A DNA stretch of 64,000 nt from RYN-230 sp963834515 (GTDB lineage: Bacteria; Actinomycetota; Actinomycetes; Streptosporangiales; Streptosporangiaceae): the NCBI GenBank assembly GCA_963834515.1, contig CAWICB010000001.1, forward strand, positions 62,001-126,000. Reading direction: 5' to 3'. Of the stretch, positions 41,150 through 50,151 are shown piece after piece (position 1 is the first letter of the stretch; each line of letters starts with the position of its first letter). The notes beneath the pieces are model-generated. The model did no database searches, was not told the origin of the DNA, and worked only from the letters and a program-made list of their open reading frames with translations. A program made the translations under genes and the position numbers.

Positions 41150-42448
41150 GTGACGAGCACGGGCCGATCCGGCGAGTTGTTCAGCCGTGCCTGCGCGGTC
41201 ATCCCCGGCGGTGTGAACTCCCCGGTCCGGGCGTTCGGGGCGGTGGGCGGGGTACCGGTGTTCATGGACTCCGGCCGCGGCCCGTACCTCACCGACGCCG
41301 ACGGCCGCCGCTACGTGGACCTGGTCTGTTCCTGGGGGCCGATGATCCTCGGCCACGCGTACCCGGCAGTGACCGAGGCGGTGCGCGCGGCCGCGGTCAA
41401 GGGCACGTCGTTCGGCACGGCCACGGCTGGCGAGGTGGAACTGGCCGAGGAGATCGTGGCGCGCACCCCGGTGGAGAAGGTCCGGCTGGTCAACTCGGGC
41501 ACCGAGGCGACCATGACCGCGGTCCGGCTGGCCCGGGCGTTCACCGGCCGCCGGGTGGTGGTCAAGTTCGCCGGCTGCTACCACGGCCACGTGGACGCGC
41601 TGCTGGCCGCGGCGGGCTCGGGGGTGGCCACGTTCGGGCTGCCCGACTCGCCCGGGGTGACCGGGGCGGCGGCCGCGGACACGCTGGTGCTGCCGTACAA
41701 CGACGCGCTCTCGGTACGCCAGGCGTTCGTCGAGCACGGGGCCAGGATCGCCTGCGTGATCACCGAGGCGTGCCCGGCCAACATGGGCGTGGTGCCGCCC
41801 GCAGCCGGCTTCAACGACCTGCTCGCCGAGCTGTGCCGGGAGCACGGTGCGCTGCTCGTGATGGACGAGGTGCTGACCGGGTTCCGGGTCACCGCATCCG
41901 GCTGGTACGGCCGCGAAGGAGTGGCCGGCGACCTGACCACCTACGGCAAGGTGATGGGCGGCGGGCTGCCCGCGGCCGCGTTCGGCGGCCGGGCCGAGAT
42001 CATGGACCGGCTGGCCCCGACCGGCCCGGTGTACCAGGCCGGCACGCTGTCCGGTAACCCGCTGGCCACCGCGGCCGGGCTGGCCACGCTGCGGGCCAGC
42101 ACCCCGGAGGTGTACGCGCGGCTGGACGAGGTCGCGGCCACCATCGCCAAGCTGGCCAGCGACGCGCTGGGCGCGGCCGGGGTGCCGTTCCGGCTCCAGG
42201 AGGGCGGCAATCTGTTCTCCGTCTTCCTGGGCTCCGACCAGGCGGTCCGCGACTTTGGTGAGGCCCGGGGCCAGTCCGCCGCGGCGTACGCCGCGTTCTT
42301 CCACGCCATGCTGGAGCAGGGGGTGTACCTGCCGCCGTCGCCGTTCGAGGCGTGGTTCGTGTCCGCCGCGCACGATGACGAGGCGGTGCAGCGGGTCGCC
42401 GCCGCACTGCCCGCCGCCGCCCGCGCCGCGGCCGCCGCGCTCGGCTGA
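41150..42448 (+). CDS. hemL: glutamate-1-semialdehyde 2,1-aminomutase HemL
   Basis: The PLP enzyme that makes 5-aminolevulinate, 432 residues. Seen are VIPGGVNSPVRAFGAVGG, VNSGTEATMTAVRLARAFTGR, KFAGCYHGHVDALL, LLVMDEVLTGFRV and the PLP lysine in TYGKVMGGGLPAAAFGG. The GTG at 41150 directly follows the Prim-Pol-like stop. It completes the C5 pathway genes of this locus. Confidence 0.96.
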   Translation: MTSTGRSGELFSRACAVIPGGVNSPVRAFGAVGGVPVFMDSGRGPYLTDADGRRYVDLVCSWGPMILGHAYPAVTEAVRAAAVKGTSFGTATAGEVELAEEIVARTPVEKVRLVNSGTEATMTAVRLARAFTGRRVVVKFAGCYHGHVDALLAAAGSGVATFGLPDSPGVTGAAAADTLVLPYNDALSVRQAFVEHGARIACVITEACPANMGVVPPAAGFNDLLAELCREHGALLVMDEVLTGFRVTASGWYGREGVAGDLTTYGKVMGGGLPAAAFGGRAEIMDRLAPTGPVYQAGTLSGNPLATAAGLATLRASTPEVYARLDEVAATIAKLASDALGAAGVPFRLQEGGNLFSVFLGSDQAVRDFGEARGQSAAAYAAFFHAMLEQGVYLPPSPFEAWFVSAAHDDEAVQRVAAALPAAARAAAAALG

Positions 42449-42478
42449 GCGCCGCCGCCGGGCGGGATCACCGGGGAG

Positions 42479-43353
42479 CTAGCCGACCGCGATGCAGATG
42501 ATGCCGGCCGCGATCGCGCCGGCCGCGGCCAGGCGGCGGGCCAGGCTGCCCCTCGCCGAGCATCCGCCGGCCGAGCAGCACCCCGGCCAGCACGCTGACC
42601 TCGCGGGCCGGGGCGACCGCGCTGACCGCGGTGAAGCTCAGCGCGATCAGCACCAGGATGTAGGCCAGCGGGGCCAGCACCGCGGCGCCCGCCACCTGGC
42701 GCCGCCAGCGACTGCCAGACCAGCCCGGTCCGCGCCCGCTGGCGGAGCGCGAACGGGGCCAGCACCAGGGCCATCACCGGCATCGCGGCGTACCCCTGGA
42801 GCAGCGGCGGCACCTGCAGCGTGCTCACCGCGTACTTGTCCCACAGCGTGTACGACGCGATGAACAGGCCGGTGACGAGCGCGAAGGCCAGCGCCCGTGG
42901 CGCTGGGTGCCCGGCTGCCCGGCCGCGCCCACCAGGCGCCCCCAGCAGCAGAACGCCCGCCACCACGAGCCCGATCCCAGCCAGGCCGGCCGGGCCCGGG
43001 TGCTCGCCGAGCAGGACGATACCGGCCAGCGCGGCGAGCAGGGCGCCGCTGCCGCGGCCCACCGGGTAGACCAGGGACAGGTCACCGAGCCGGTACCCGG
43101 ACTGCAGGAACAGGAAGTAGCCGGCCTGCAGCAGCCCGGTGCCGAGCAGGAACACCCAGCCCAGCGCGGTCAGCCGGGGCGGGCTGACCAGCACGCTGAT
43201 CAGCACGACCGGGGCGTACAGCACGGCCGCGGTCAGCGACATCAGCCAGACGAACGACGCCGCGCCGGCCGCCGAGGCCTGCTTGCTGAACAGGTTCCAG
43301 GTCGCGTGCGCGACGGCGGCGACCAGGATCAGGGCCAGAGCGGTGGCGCTCAC
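42479..43353 (-). CDS. EamA/DMT-type transporter (two frameshifts)
   Basis: An inner-membrane transporter of about 290 residues and ten segments. The first part (LALILVAAVAHATWNLFSKQ, AGYFLFLQSGYRLGDLSLVYPVGRG, GHPAPRALAFALVTGLFIA) is continuous to about 42715. The rest is split in two further frames: VLAPLAYILVLIALSFTAVSAVAPAREVSVL to about 42560, then SLARRLAAAGAIAAGIICIAVG stop. The fold is complete across the three frames, which points to two sequence errors. The substrate is unknown; GTG 43353 is the start. Confidence 0.82.
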
Positions 43354-43649
43354 GGGGCGGCTCCCAGGTCCGGGCCCGGGACCGGCCCGGGCATGGCGAA
43401 CGAGAGCCCTCGAGGTTTCTATCCCGTCAGGTGTGGGCCGCGGGGGAACCAGCCGCCTGGCGCCGCTCGGTCCAGCCTGCCCCGCCCTGTTGAGTGGCCT
43501 GCGCGGCCGCCCGGGCGACCGGGCGCGGGCGAGGCACGGAACCCTAGGCGCAACCACAAGCTGCCCGCAGCTTACCTGCTGGCCGGTGCGCCGGTCCTGC
43601 GCCGGGCCGCGGCAGGCGGAGCGGGGCGCCCCGGTAGGCTGTGGCCGCC
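43354..43649. other. 296-base divergent promoter region
   Basis: It separates the minus-strand transporter from the plus-strand histidine phosphatase. No gene, clear promoter or palindrome was recognised. Confidence 0.5.
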
Positions 43650-44296
43650 ATGACAGACAACCCTGGTCCGCAGCACCGTGCTGCACCTGCTGCGGCACGG
43701 CGAGGTGTACAACCCGAGTGGCGTGCTGTACGGCCGGCTGCCCGACTTCCATCTGTCCGAAGAGGGCCGCCTGATGGCCAAGGCCGCGGCGGCCTTCCTG
43801 GCCGGCCGGGACGTGACGGTGCTCCGCTCGTCGCCGCTGGACCGGGCGCTGGAGACCGCCGCCCCGCTGGCCGCGCAGTTCGGGCTCGATGTAGTGACCG
43901 ACGAGCGGCTGATCGAGCCGGCCAACGTGTTCGAGGGCACCACGGTCGGCGTCGGCTCCGGGGCGCTGCGCAACCCGGCCAACTGGCGGTACCTGTACGA
44001 CCCGTTCCGGCCGTCCTGGGGCGAGCCGTACACGCAGGTCGCGGCCCGGATGCGGGCCGCGATGACCGACGCCGCCCGGGCCGCGCGCGGGCACGAGGCG
44101 GTGCTGCGTCAGCCACCAGCTGCCGATCTGGGTCGCCCGGCGGGCGGCCGAGGGCAGGCATCTGTGGCACAACCCGGCGCACCGGCAGTGTGCACTGGCC
44201 AGCGTGACCAGCTTCAGCTACACCGGGGACAAGATCACCGGGGTCGGCTACGCCGAGCCGGCCGGGCACGCCCGCCCGCAGACCGCGGGTGCGTGA
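43650..44296 (+). CDS. histidine phosphatase (phosphoglycerate-mutase-like), two frameshifts
   Basis: The catalytic opening LHLLRHGEVYNPSGVLYGRLPDFHLSEEGR is in frame from about 43666, one base out from the ATG at 43650 (MTDN...). The middle (VLRSSPLDRALETAAPLA) is normal. A second shift near 44105 restores CVSHQLPIWVARRAAEGRHL ... HNPAHRQCALASVTSF to the TGA at 44294. The corrected protein of about 215 residues has both catalytic histidines. Its location before the cytochrome c maturation genes is the usual one in actinobacteria. Substrate unknown. Confidence 0.85.
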
Positions 44297-44378
44297 CCGC
44301 CAGGCCGGCCCGCTGTCAGCCGGGCCGGCCTCATCGGGCACAATGGGGCGCGGTACTACTGCTGTAGGAGCCTTCCCT

Positions 44379-45006
44379 GTGTCCCGTCCGCCCCGCACGC
44401 CGTCCTGGGTCACCCGGCCGGGCCGGGCCGCGCGGCTGGCCGCTGCTCGCCGCCACCTCGGCGCTGGCCGTATCCGGCTGCGCGGGCGGCGCGATCGCCG
44501 CGAACACCCCGGCCAGCAACGGCCAGAGCTTCGTGTCCGGCAGCCCGGGGACCACGCTGTACCGGGCGGGGCCGGGCCGGTCGCCCCGGCGGTGAGCGGC
44601 CCGCTGGTCGGCGGCGGCAGGCTCAGCCTGGCCGCCTACCGCGGCCACGTGGTGGTGCTGAACTTCTGGGGGTCGTGGTGCACGCCGTGCCGGGAGGAGG
44701 CGCCCGGCCTGGCCCAGCTGGCCCGCCAGCTTCACCCCGTCCGGTGTCCGCTTCCTCGGCATCGACATCCGGGACAGCCCGGCCAGCGCCCAGGCGTTCA
44801 TGAGCGACTTCCGGATCGGCTACCCGAGCCTGAACGACCCCAGCGACAACCTGGCCCTCGATTTCCGGGACACGGTGCCGCCGGCCGGGATCCCCACCAC
44901 ACTGGTGATATCCCGCAGCGGCCGGATCGCCGCGCGGGTGATCGGCGGTGTGACGTATGACGGGCTGAAGAGCCTGATCCAGCGGGTGGTGGCAGAGCCC
45001 CGATGA
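44379..45006 (+). CDS. ResA/TlpA-like thioredoxin lipoprotein (three frameshifts)
   Basis: A membrane-anchored thiol-disulfide reductase for cytochrome c maturation. GTG 44379 follows TAGGAG. The lipobox part (LLAATSALAVSGCAGG) is in a second frame, AYRGHVVVLNFWGSWCTPCREEAPG with the CTPC site is back in the first, and the end (VRFLGIDIRDSPASAQAFM ... VPPAGIPTTLVISRSGRIA) is in a third. The breaks lie near 44430, 44575 and 44730. All parts of a normal protein of about 205 residues are present. Its stop overlaps the resB start; no ccdA lies between. Confidence 0.85.
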
Positions 45007-46624
45007 CCGAGACTTCCCGGATGACCGGGACCGGCGTGGCCGAGGCTGGCCAGCAGGCGGCCCCGGGGACCGACGCGCCGCAGCCCAGCCCGGCCTACGG
45101 CGCGGCGGGCTGGCTGCGCTGGGGCTGGCGCCAGCTGACCTCGATGCGCACCGCGCTGATCCTGCTGTTCCTGCTGGCCGTGGCCAGCGTGCCCGGCTCG
45201 CTGCTGCCGCAGCAGGGCATCGACCCGGCGGCCGTGCAGCAGTACTACGTCTCCCATCCCGGGCTGGCCCCGTGGCTGGCCCGGCTGTCCCTGTTCAACG
45301 TGTTCGCGGCGCCGTGGTTCGCCGCCATCTACCTGCTGCTGTTCCTGTCGCTGGCGGGCTGCGTGGTGCCCCGCGCGTACCGGCTGGCCCGCTCGGCCCG
45401 GGCGCTGCCGCCGCCTGCCCCGCGCAACGTGGCCCGGATGCCGCAGTCGGTGCGGCACGAGACCGGGCAGGACCCCGCGGCCGCGCTGGTGGCCGCCGTG
45501 GCGGTGCTGCAGGCGGCGCAAGTTCCGGCTGCGCACCGGCGACGGCTGGGTGTCGGCCGAAAAGGGGTACCGGCGCGAGCTCGGCAACCTGCTGTTCCAC
45601 CTGGCCCTGCTCGGCGCTGCTCGGGGCGGTCGCGCTGGGCGGCATGTTCGGCTACAAGGCGAACCGGCTGCTGGTCTCCGGCTCGTCGTTCGCCAACACG
45701 GTGACCGCGCTCGACGTGTTCCACCCCGGGCGGCTAGTGTCCTCGGCCGACCTGCAGCCGTTCACCATCACGCTGAACCGGTTCCAGGCCAGCTATGTCC
45801 GGTCCGGCCAGCTGCGCGGCCAGCCGTCCTCGTTCAACGCGTACCTGAGCTACTCGGCGCAGCCCGGCGCGCGCAGCCAGCGTTACGACCTGCGGGTGAA
45901 CCACCCGCTGAACGTGGACGGCGTGAAGGTGTACCTGATCGGCCACGGGTACGCACCGGTGTTCAGGGTCACCGACGGGACCGGCAAGGTGGTCTTCGAC
46001 CAGCCGGTGCCGTTCATCGCGGTGAACACGGCCGGCCTGACCTCCGAGGGCGTGGTCAAGGTCCCGGACGCCCAGCCCGACCAGCTCGGCTTCGCGGGCG
46101 TGTTCCTGCCCACCGCGGTGGACGCCGGGGGCACGCTGGAGTCGGTGTTCCCGGCCCCGCTCAATCCCCGGGTGAGCCTGATCTCGTATAAGGGCAACCT
46201 GGGCATGAACAGCGGGCCGTCACAGTCGGTGTACCAGCTCAATACGGCCGGGCTGACCGAGCTGCCAGTAGCGCCGCGCCCGCTGGCTCCCGGCCAGTCG
46301 ATCAGGCTGCCCGGCGGCGCCGGCACGCTGACCTTCACCGGGTACCGGCAGTGGGCCAGCCTGGCCATCACCTACGACCCAGGGCAGGTGCCCGCCCTGA
46401 TCGCGGGACTGGCCGCGCTGGCCGGGCTGCTGCTGTCCTTCTTCGTCCGGCGCCGCCGGATGTTCGTCCGGGCCTACCCGGGCCCCGGCGGCCACACCGT
46501 GGTGGACGTGGGCGGCCTGGCCCGGTCCGACCCGGCGGGCGGGTTCGACGAGGAGTTCGCCCGGCTGGCCGGAGAGCTGCGGGCCGCGTACGCAGGCGAG
46601 ACAAGCGAGGGGAAAACCGACTGA
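45003..46624 (+). CDS. resB: cytochrome c biogenesis protein ResB (two frameshifts)
   Basis: The large membrane subunit of the system II haem lyase. It starts at ATG 45003. MRTALILLFLLAVASVPGSLLPQQ is the first membrane segment, FAAIYLLLFLSLAGCVVPRAYR the second. Near 45520 and 45618 the frame changes, but KFRLRTGDGWVSAEKGYRRELGNLLFHLALLG and AVALGGMFGYKANRLLVSG continue the protein, and the outer domain and last segment (PALIAGLAALAGLLLSFFVRRRR) are intact. About 540 residues when corrected. It overlaps ccsB. Confidence 0.9.
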
Positions 46625-47766
46625 TGGCCGTCAACCAGGGGCTGTCCCACCTCAGTGACCACTTCCTGATGGTCACCCTCGTGCTCTACTTCCTGGCCGT
46701 GCTGGCGTTCGCCGCCGACTTCGCGTTCGGGCGGCGCACCCCGGCCGAGCCGGCCCGGGCCGAAGCGCCGGAGCTGGTCACGGCCGGTGCGGCCGGTGCG
46801 GGCGGCGGCAGCGCGGCGGGCCCGGCGGCGGCCAGCGCAGCCGGCGCCGGCGCCAGCGCCCCGGGTGCCAGCGCCCCGGCCAGCGCCGGTACGGCGGTCG
46901 GCGGTACGGCCGGCGGCGGTACGGCGGCCGCCGGTACGTCCGGCGGCGGCACGGCCGGGCCCGCGGCCGCCACCGGCCCGGCCCGGCCCGGGCTGCGGGA
47001 CGCGAGCTTGTGGGTCCGGGCCGGGCTCAGCCTGACCGTGCTGGGCGTGCTCGCGCACGTCGCCGGGGTGGTCACCCGCGGGCTGGCCGTGCACCGGGTG
47101 CCGTGGGGCGACATGTACGAGTTCGTCATCGCGGTGACCTGCGTGGCGGTGCTGTTCTTCCTCGGGCTGATCATCCGGTACCGGCCGTTCCGGCTCGGCC
47201 TGTTCTTCATGGCCCCGATCGTGATCATCATCGGGCTGGCCCAGACCGTCATCTACACGCCGGCCGGCCCGCTGGTGCCCGCGCTCAACTCGTACTGGCT
47301 GGCCATCCACGTCACCGCGATGACGCTGGCCACCGGGACCTACGTGGTGGCCGCCGTGCTCGCCGTGGTGTACCTGTTCGCCGACCGGCACAGCAGGCGG
47401 GCCGCGGCCGGGCTGCCGGTGCGCAACGGCGAGGTGTTCCGGTTGCTGCCCAGCCCGGAACGGCTCGACCAGTTCGCCTACCGGACGGTGGTGTTCGCGT
47501 TCCCGCTCTGGACGTTCGGCATCATGGCCGGCGCGATCTGGGCCGACGAGGCGTGGGGCCGGTACTGGGGCTGGGACCCCACCGAGACCTGGGCCTTCAT
47601 CACCTGGGTGGTGTACGCGTGCTTCCTGCACGCCCGGGTCACGGCCGGGTGGCGCGGCCGCCGGGCCGCCTACATCCAACTGGTCGGGTTCGGCTGCCTG
47701 CTGTTCAACCTGCTGGGCGTGAGCCTGTTCATCACCGGCCTGCACTCCTACGCCGGGCTGAGCTAG
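46624..47766 (+). CDS. ccsB: cytochrome c biogenesis protein CcsB (ResC)
   Basis: The haem-handling partner of ResB, 380 residues. The first membrane segment (LVLYFLAVLAFAADFAF) is followed by an Ala/Gly/Thr-rich cytoplasmic stretch of about 85 residues with Gly-Thr-Ala repeats, longer than in relatives, then seven further segments. The haem-binding signature WGRYWGWDPTETWAFITWVVY and histidines in AIHVTAMTLATGTY and LHARVTAGWRGRRAAY are present. Its ATG overlaps the resB stop. Confidence 0.93.
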   Translation: MAVNQGLSHLSDHFLMVTLVLYFLAVLAFAADFAFGRRTPAEPARAEAPELVTAGAAGAGGGSAAGPAAASAAGAGASAPGASAPASAGTAVGGTAGGGTAAAGTSGGGTAGPAAATGPARPGLRDASLWVRAGLSLTVLGVLAHVAGVVTRGLAVHRVPWGDMYEFVIAVTCVAVLFFLGLIIRYRPFRLGLFFMAPIVIIIGLAQTVIYTPAGPLVPALNSYWLAIHVTAMTLATGTYVVAAVLAVVYLFADRHSRRAAAGLPVRNGEVFRLLPSPERLDQFAYRTVVFAFPLWTFGIMAGAIWADEAWGRYWGWDPTETWAFITWVVYACFLHARVTAGWRGRRAAYIQLVGFGCLLFNLLGVSLFITGLHSYAGLS

Positions 47767-47777
47767 CCGCCGTCCTC

Positions 47778-48074
47778 CTAGCCGCCGTCCTCCGGGTCCG
47801 GGTCGCCGTCGCCACGGATGGCCCGGTCCAGTTCGGCCAGGAAGCCGGGGTCATCGTCCGGGCCCCGCGGGGCCGGCCAGTCGGCCGAGGCCACCGGCCG
47901 CCCGGGCGAGGTGTGGTCATCCATGCTGGCGTACCGCGCACGGCCAGCGGGGTGCCTGCGGAACGCGGCGTCCGCGGCCGAGCCCGCGGGGCGGGCCAGC
48001 CGCCGTGGCCGCCTCGACCAGGCGGCCCAGAAACCCAGTGCGAGCAGCACAACGAGCGCGCCGACCAGCCACAT
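47778..48074 (-). CDS. small membrane-anchored protein of unknown function
   Basis: A 98-residue protein with an N-terminal membrane segment (MWLVGALVVLLALGFWAAW), then RRPRRLARPAGSAADAAFRRHP and an acidic tail ending DPDPEDGG. It converges with ccsB, only 11 bases away, and the gap and gene ends share a 15-bp direct repeat (tagccgccgtcctcc). No family was recognised. Confidence 0.6.
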   Translation of the reverse strand: MWLVGALVVLLALGFWAAWSRRPRRLARPAGSAADAAFRRHPAGRARYASMDDHTSPGRPVASADWPAPRGPDDDPGFLAELDRAIRGDGDPDPEDGG

Positions 48075-48239
48075 GCGCGAGAGCCTAGCCCCAGCCGCGG
48101 CCGGTTCGTCGGGGAATGCGGCGAGTGTTTCGGCACCGAAGCGGTTCCGTAACGGGTAACAGTCAGTGACAACAGGTGACGTTAGCCGCGTTTCGGCATA
48201 CTCTGGCACCCTGGCACGCGATCGCTGGGAGTGCGGAAT

Positions 48240-49370
48240 ATGCGGCTGCGGCTTTTCGATCGCGTCCGCCGGTACATCCGGCGCGGGCCGCGCGGCTCGC
48301 GATCCCGCGACCCGGCACGGACCGGGTCGCCCGGCGACCCGGCACGGACCGGGTCGCCGGGCACCGGCAGCGCACCCAGCCCAGCCGGGTCCGGCCGTCA
48401 CCGCCGCGAGTTCGCGTTCCGCCCCGCCACCCCGGTGGGCACCGCCGCCCCGCCCGGTACGGCCACCGGGTCCCCGGCCGATCCGGCAGCGCCGGAGTCA
48501 CCACCCGGCGAGCTGCCGCGCCGGGTGCCGCGCCGCGCCGGGCGGGCGGCGGAGCCCGGTGCCGGCCCGGCCCAGCCGGGTGCCGGGCCGCCAGCCGCCG
48601 GCCAGGCCCGGGCCGCTACGGCCGGTGCCGGGCAGGCCCGGGCGGCCATCCGGCCGGCCCCGGGCCGGCTGGCCGCGGCGGACAAGGCGGCCACCCCGCC
48701 GCGGGCCCGGCGGCAGGCCGAACCAGACGCGGCCCGGCTGCCCTGGTACGAGGTCGCGCATGCCCGCCGGGCGGCCGAGGGCATGGCCGACTGCGGGCCG
48801 CTGGAACACGTGCTGCACCGCGAGTGGCACGCCAGCGTGGTGCCGTCCGCCCCAGTGGTCAAGGCGGTCAGCCGGCTGGCCGGGCTGCCCCAGGTCATCA
48901 AGCAGATCCTGGCCGCCGGGCTGGACGCCATCCACGTGGGGGAGGGCGGCGTCCCGGAGCTGGATGACATGGCCCGGCTGCGCGGCGTCCCGCTGCCCTC
49001 CGGCCGGGCCACCTGGGACGCCTGCGCGGGCGCGTACGGCCAGCGGAAAATCATCGTGGGCTCGCGGCCGTCAGCCGCACCCGACGTGATGTGCCACGAG
49101 GTGGGGCATGCGCTGGACGATATCGACCGGGTGGACGGCCGGTGGCAGTCCGACTCGGCGCCGTTCCGCCAGCTCTACCAGCGCTGCCACGACGCGCTGG
49201 TCAGCGACTTCCACCGGCAGCCCGGGGATCTGGGCCGCCGCGAGTTCTTCGCCGACGCGTTCGCGGCCATCGCCTCACAGCAGCGTCCGGCGCTGGTGGA
49301 CATGCTGGGCGGCAACACCAGGGTCGCTCTTGATGTCATGCTGTACTTCAACGTCCGCTACGGCCTTTAG
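48240..49370 (+). CDS. lethal-factor-type zincin metalloprotease with disordered N-terminus
   Basis: A 376-residue protein. The C-terminal 190 residues look like an ATLF-type zinc protease: KIIVGSRPSAAPDVMCHEVGHALDDIDR (HExxH near residue 286) and downstream RREFFADAFAAIAS (third zinc ligand or catalytic Glu). The first 165 residues are basic, Pro/Ala/Arg-rich low complexity with a 9-residue repeat. There is no signal peptide. Such domains occur as toxins against eukaryotic or bacterial cells, or as internal proteases. A 92-residue gene starts 11 bases later and may be a partner. ATG 48240 has GGGAG 8 bases ahead; GTG 48231 is also in frame. Confidence 0.72.
   Translation: MRLRLFDRVRRYIRRGPRGSRSRDPARTGSPGDPARTGSPGTGSAPSPAGSGRHRREFAFRPATPVGTAAPPGTATGSPADPAAPESPPGELPRRVPRRAGRAAEPGAGPAQPGAGPPAAGQARAATAGAGQARAAIRPAPGRLAAADKAATPPRARRQAEPDAARLPWYEVAHARRAAEGMADCGPLEHVLHREWHASVVPSAPVVKAVSRLAGLPQVIKQILAAGLDAIHVGEGGVPELDDMARLRGVPLPSGRATWDACAGAYGQRKIIVGSRPSAAPDVMCHEVGHALDDIDRVDGRWQSDSAPFRQLYQRCHDALVSDFHRQPGDLGRREFFADAFAAIASQQRPALVDMLGGNTRVALDVMLYFNVRYGL
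48307..48360 (+). repeat. 27-bp tandem repeat with internal palindrome
   Basis: Two copies of gcgacccggcacggaccggg tcgcc(c/g)g, each containing CGACCCG...CGGGTCG arms, encode the repeated DPARTGSPG of the metalloprotease N-terminus. Confidence 0.85.
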
Positions 49371-49381
49371 AGTGATCGGTA

Positions 49382-49660
49382 ATGTTCGTCATCCAGCTGC
49401 CCAATGGGAACCTCCTGGTTCCCGAGTCGGCCCTGGCTGAGGGGGGACAGCTGATGGGCGACGCGTACGTGGAGATTGGCCCGGAGGACGCGGATTACGC
49501 ACGGCTGTCCGCGCACGCCATTACCGAGCAGCAGCTCGAGGAACGGCAGCGCCGGTGGCAGGACGGGGACGCCGCGCTGCAGCGGCAGTTCGCGGAGTTC
49601 CTGGCCAGCCAGGGCCAGGGCGGCCCGGACCGGGACGGGAAGCGCGGCGGGCGGTCCTGA
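49382..49660 (+). CDS. small protein paired with the metalloprotease
   Basis: A 92-residue acidic protein: FVIQLPNGNLLVPESALAEGG, then AYVEIGPEDADYARLSAHAI and a helical, coiled-coil-like half (EQQLEERQRRWQDGDAALQRQFAEFLASQ). It starts 11 bases after the metalloprotease stop, so it is probably co-transcribed. Being small and acidic, it could bind or inhibit the protease or act as its chaperone; this is inference from layout alone. No family recognised. Confidence 0.6.
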   Translation: MFVIQLPNGNLLVPESALAEGGQLMGDAYVEIGPEDADYARLSAHAITEQQLEERQRRWQDGDAALQRQFAEFLASQGQGGPDRDGKRGGRS

Positions 49661-49674
49661 CCGCGCGGCACGGG

Positions 49675-49881
49675 CTACCCGGCGTGATCCTCTTGGCCCG
49701 CGGCTGAGTCACCGCGGAGCAGCGCACGCACCTCGGACTCGCGGAACCGGCGGTGCCCGCCCGGTGTCCGGATACTGCTGATCCGGCCGGACGCGGCCCA
49801 CCGCGTCACGGTCTTCGGATCGACCCGGAAAAGGGCGGCTACCTCCCCCGGCGTCAGGAGGCGCTCATTGTTGCCGTCCAC
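49675..49881 (-). CDS. bldC: developmental regulator BldC
   Basis: A 68-residue MerR-fold DNA-binding protein: LLTPGEVAALFRVDPKTVTRWAASGRISSIRTPGGHRRFRESEVRALL. Sequence pattern and exact length fit BldC, which binds direct repeats cooperatively and delays sporulation in Streptomyces. GTG 49881 follows AGGAGGGG. The gene is divergent from the dehydratase gene, with a 270-base gap that holds an AT-rich patch (about 49950-49985) likely to contain the bldC promoter. Confidence 0.92.
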   Translation of the reverse strand: MDGNNERLLTPGEVAALFRVDPKTVTRWAASGRISSIRTPGGHRRFRESEVRALLRGDSAAGQEDHAG

Positions 49882-50151
49882 CCTCTGGTCCCCTCCTGAG
49901 CAGCCCAACCGGGCCCATCCCTCTAGGCGTGCCCCAAGTGTGGCGACAAACGCCGATTTTCTCCTTAGATTCGGTAAAAAGCTGCCGGTTGGTGATCTAG
50001 GGAGTGTGCGGGGTGGCCCGGGCCGCGGGACGGGCAGCTGGGTGCGGATGCCCGGCGCCGGGCCGCCGGTCCCGGGCCGCCGGTCCCGGGCCCTGAGGTG
50101 GGCCGGATGCGGGTGGCCGGGTCCGGGCCGGCCACCGGGCGGCCATAGGGT

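Noticed and set aside
48307..48360. Repeats with spacers suggesting a CRISPR array
   Set aside because: The two units are directly adjacent, coding and have no spacers; other repeats in the window are also tandem and in frame.
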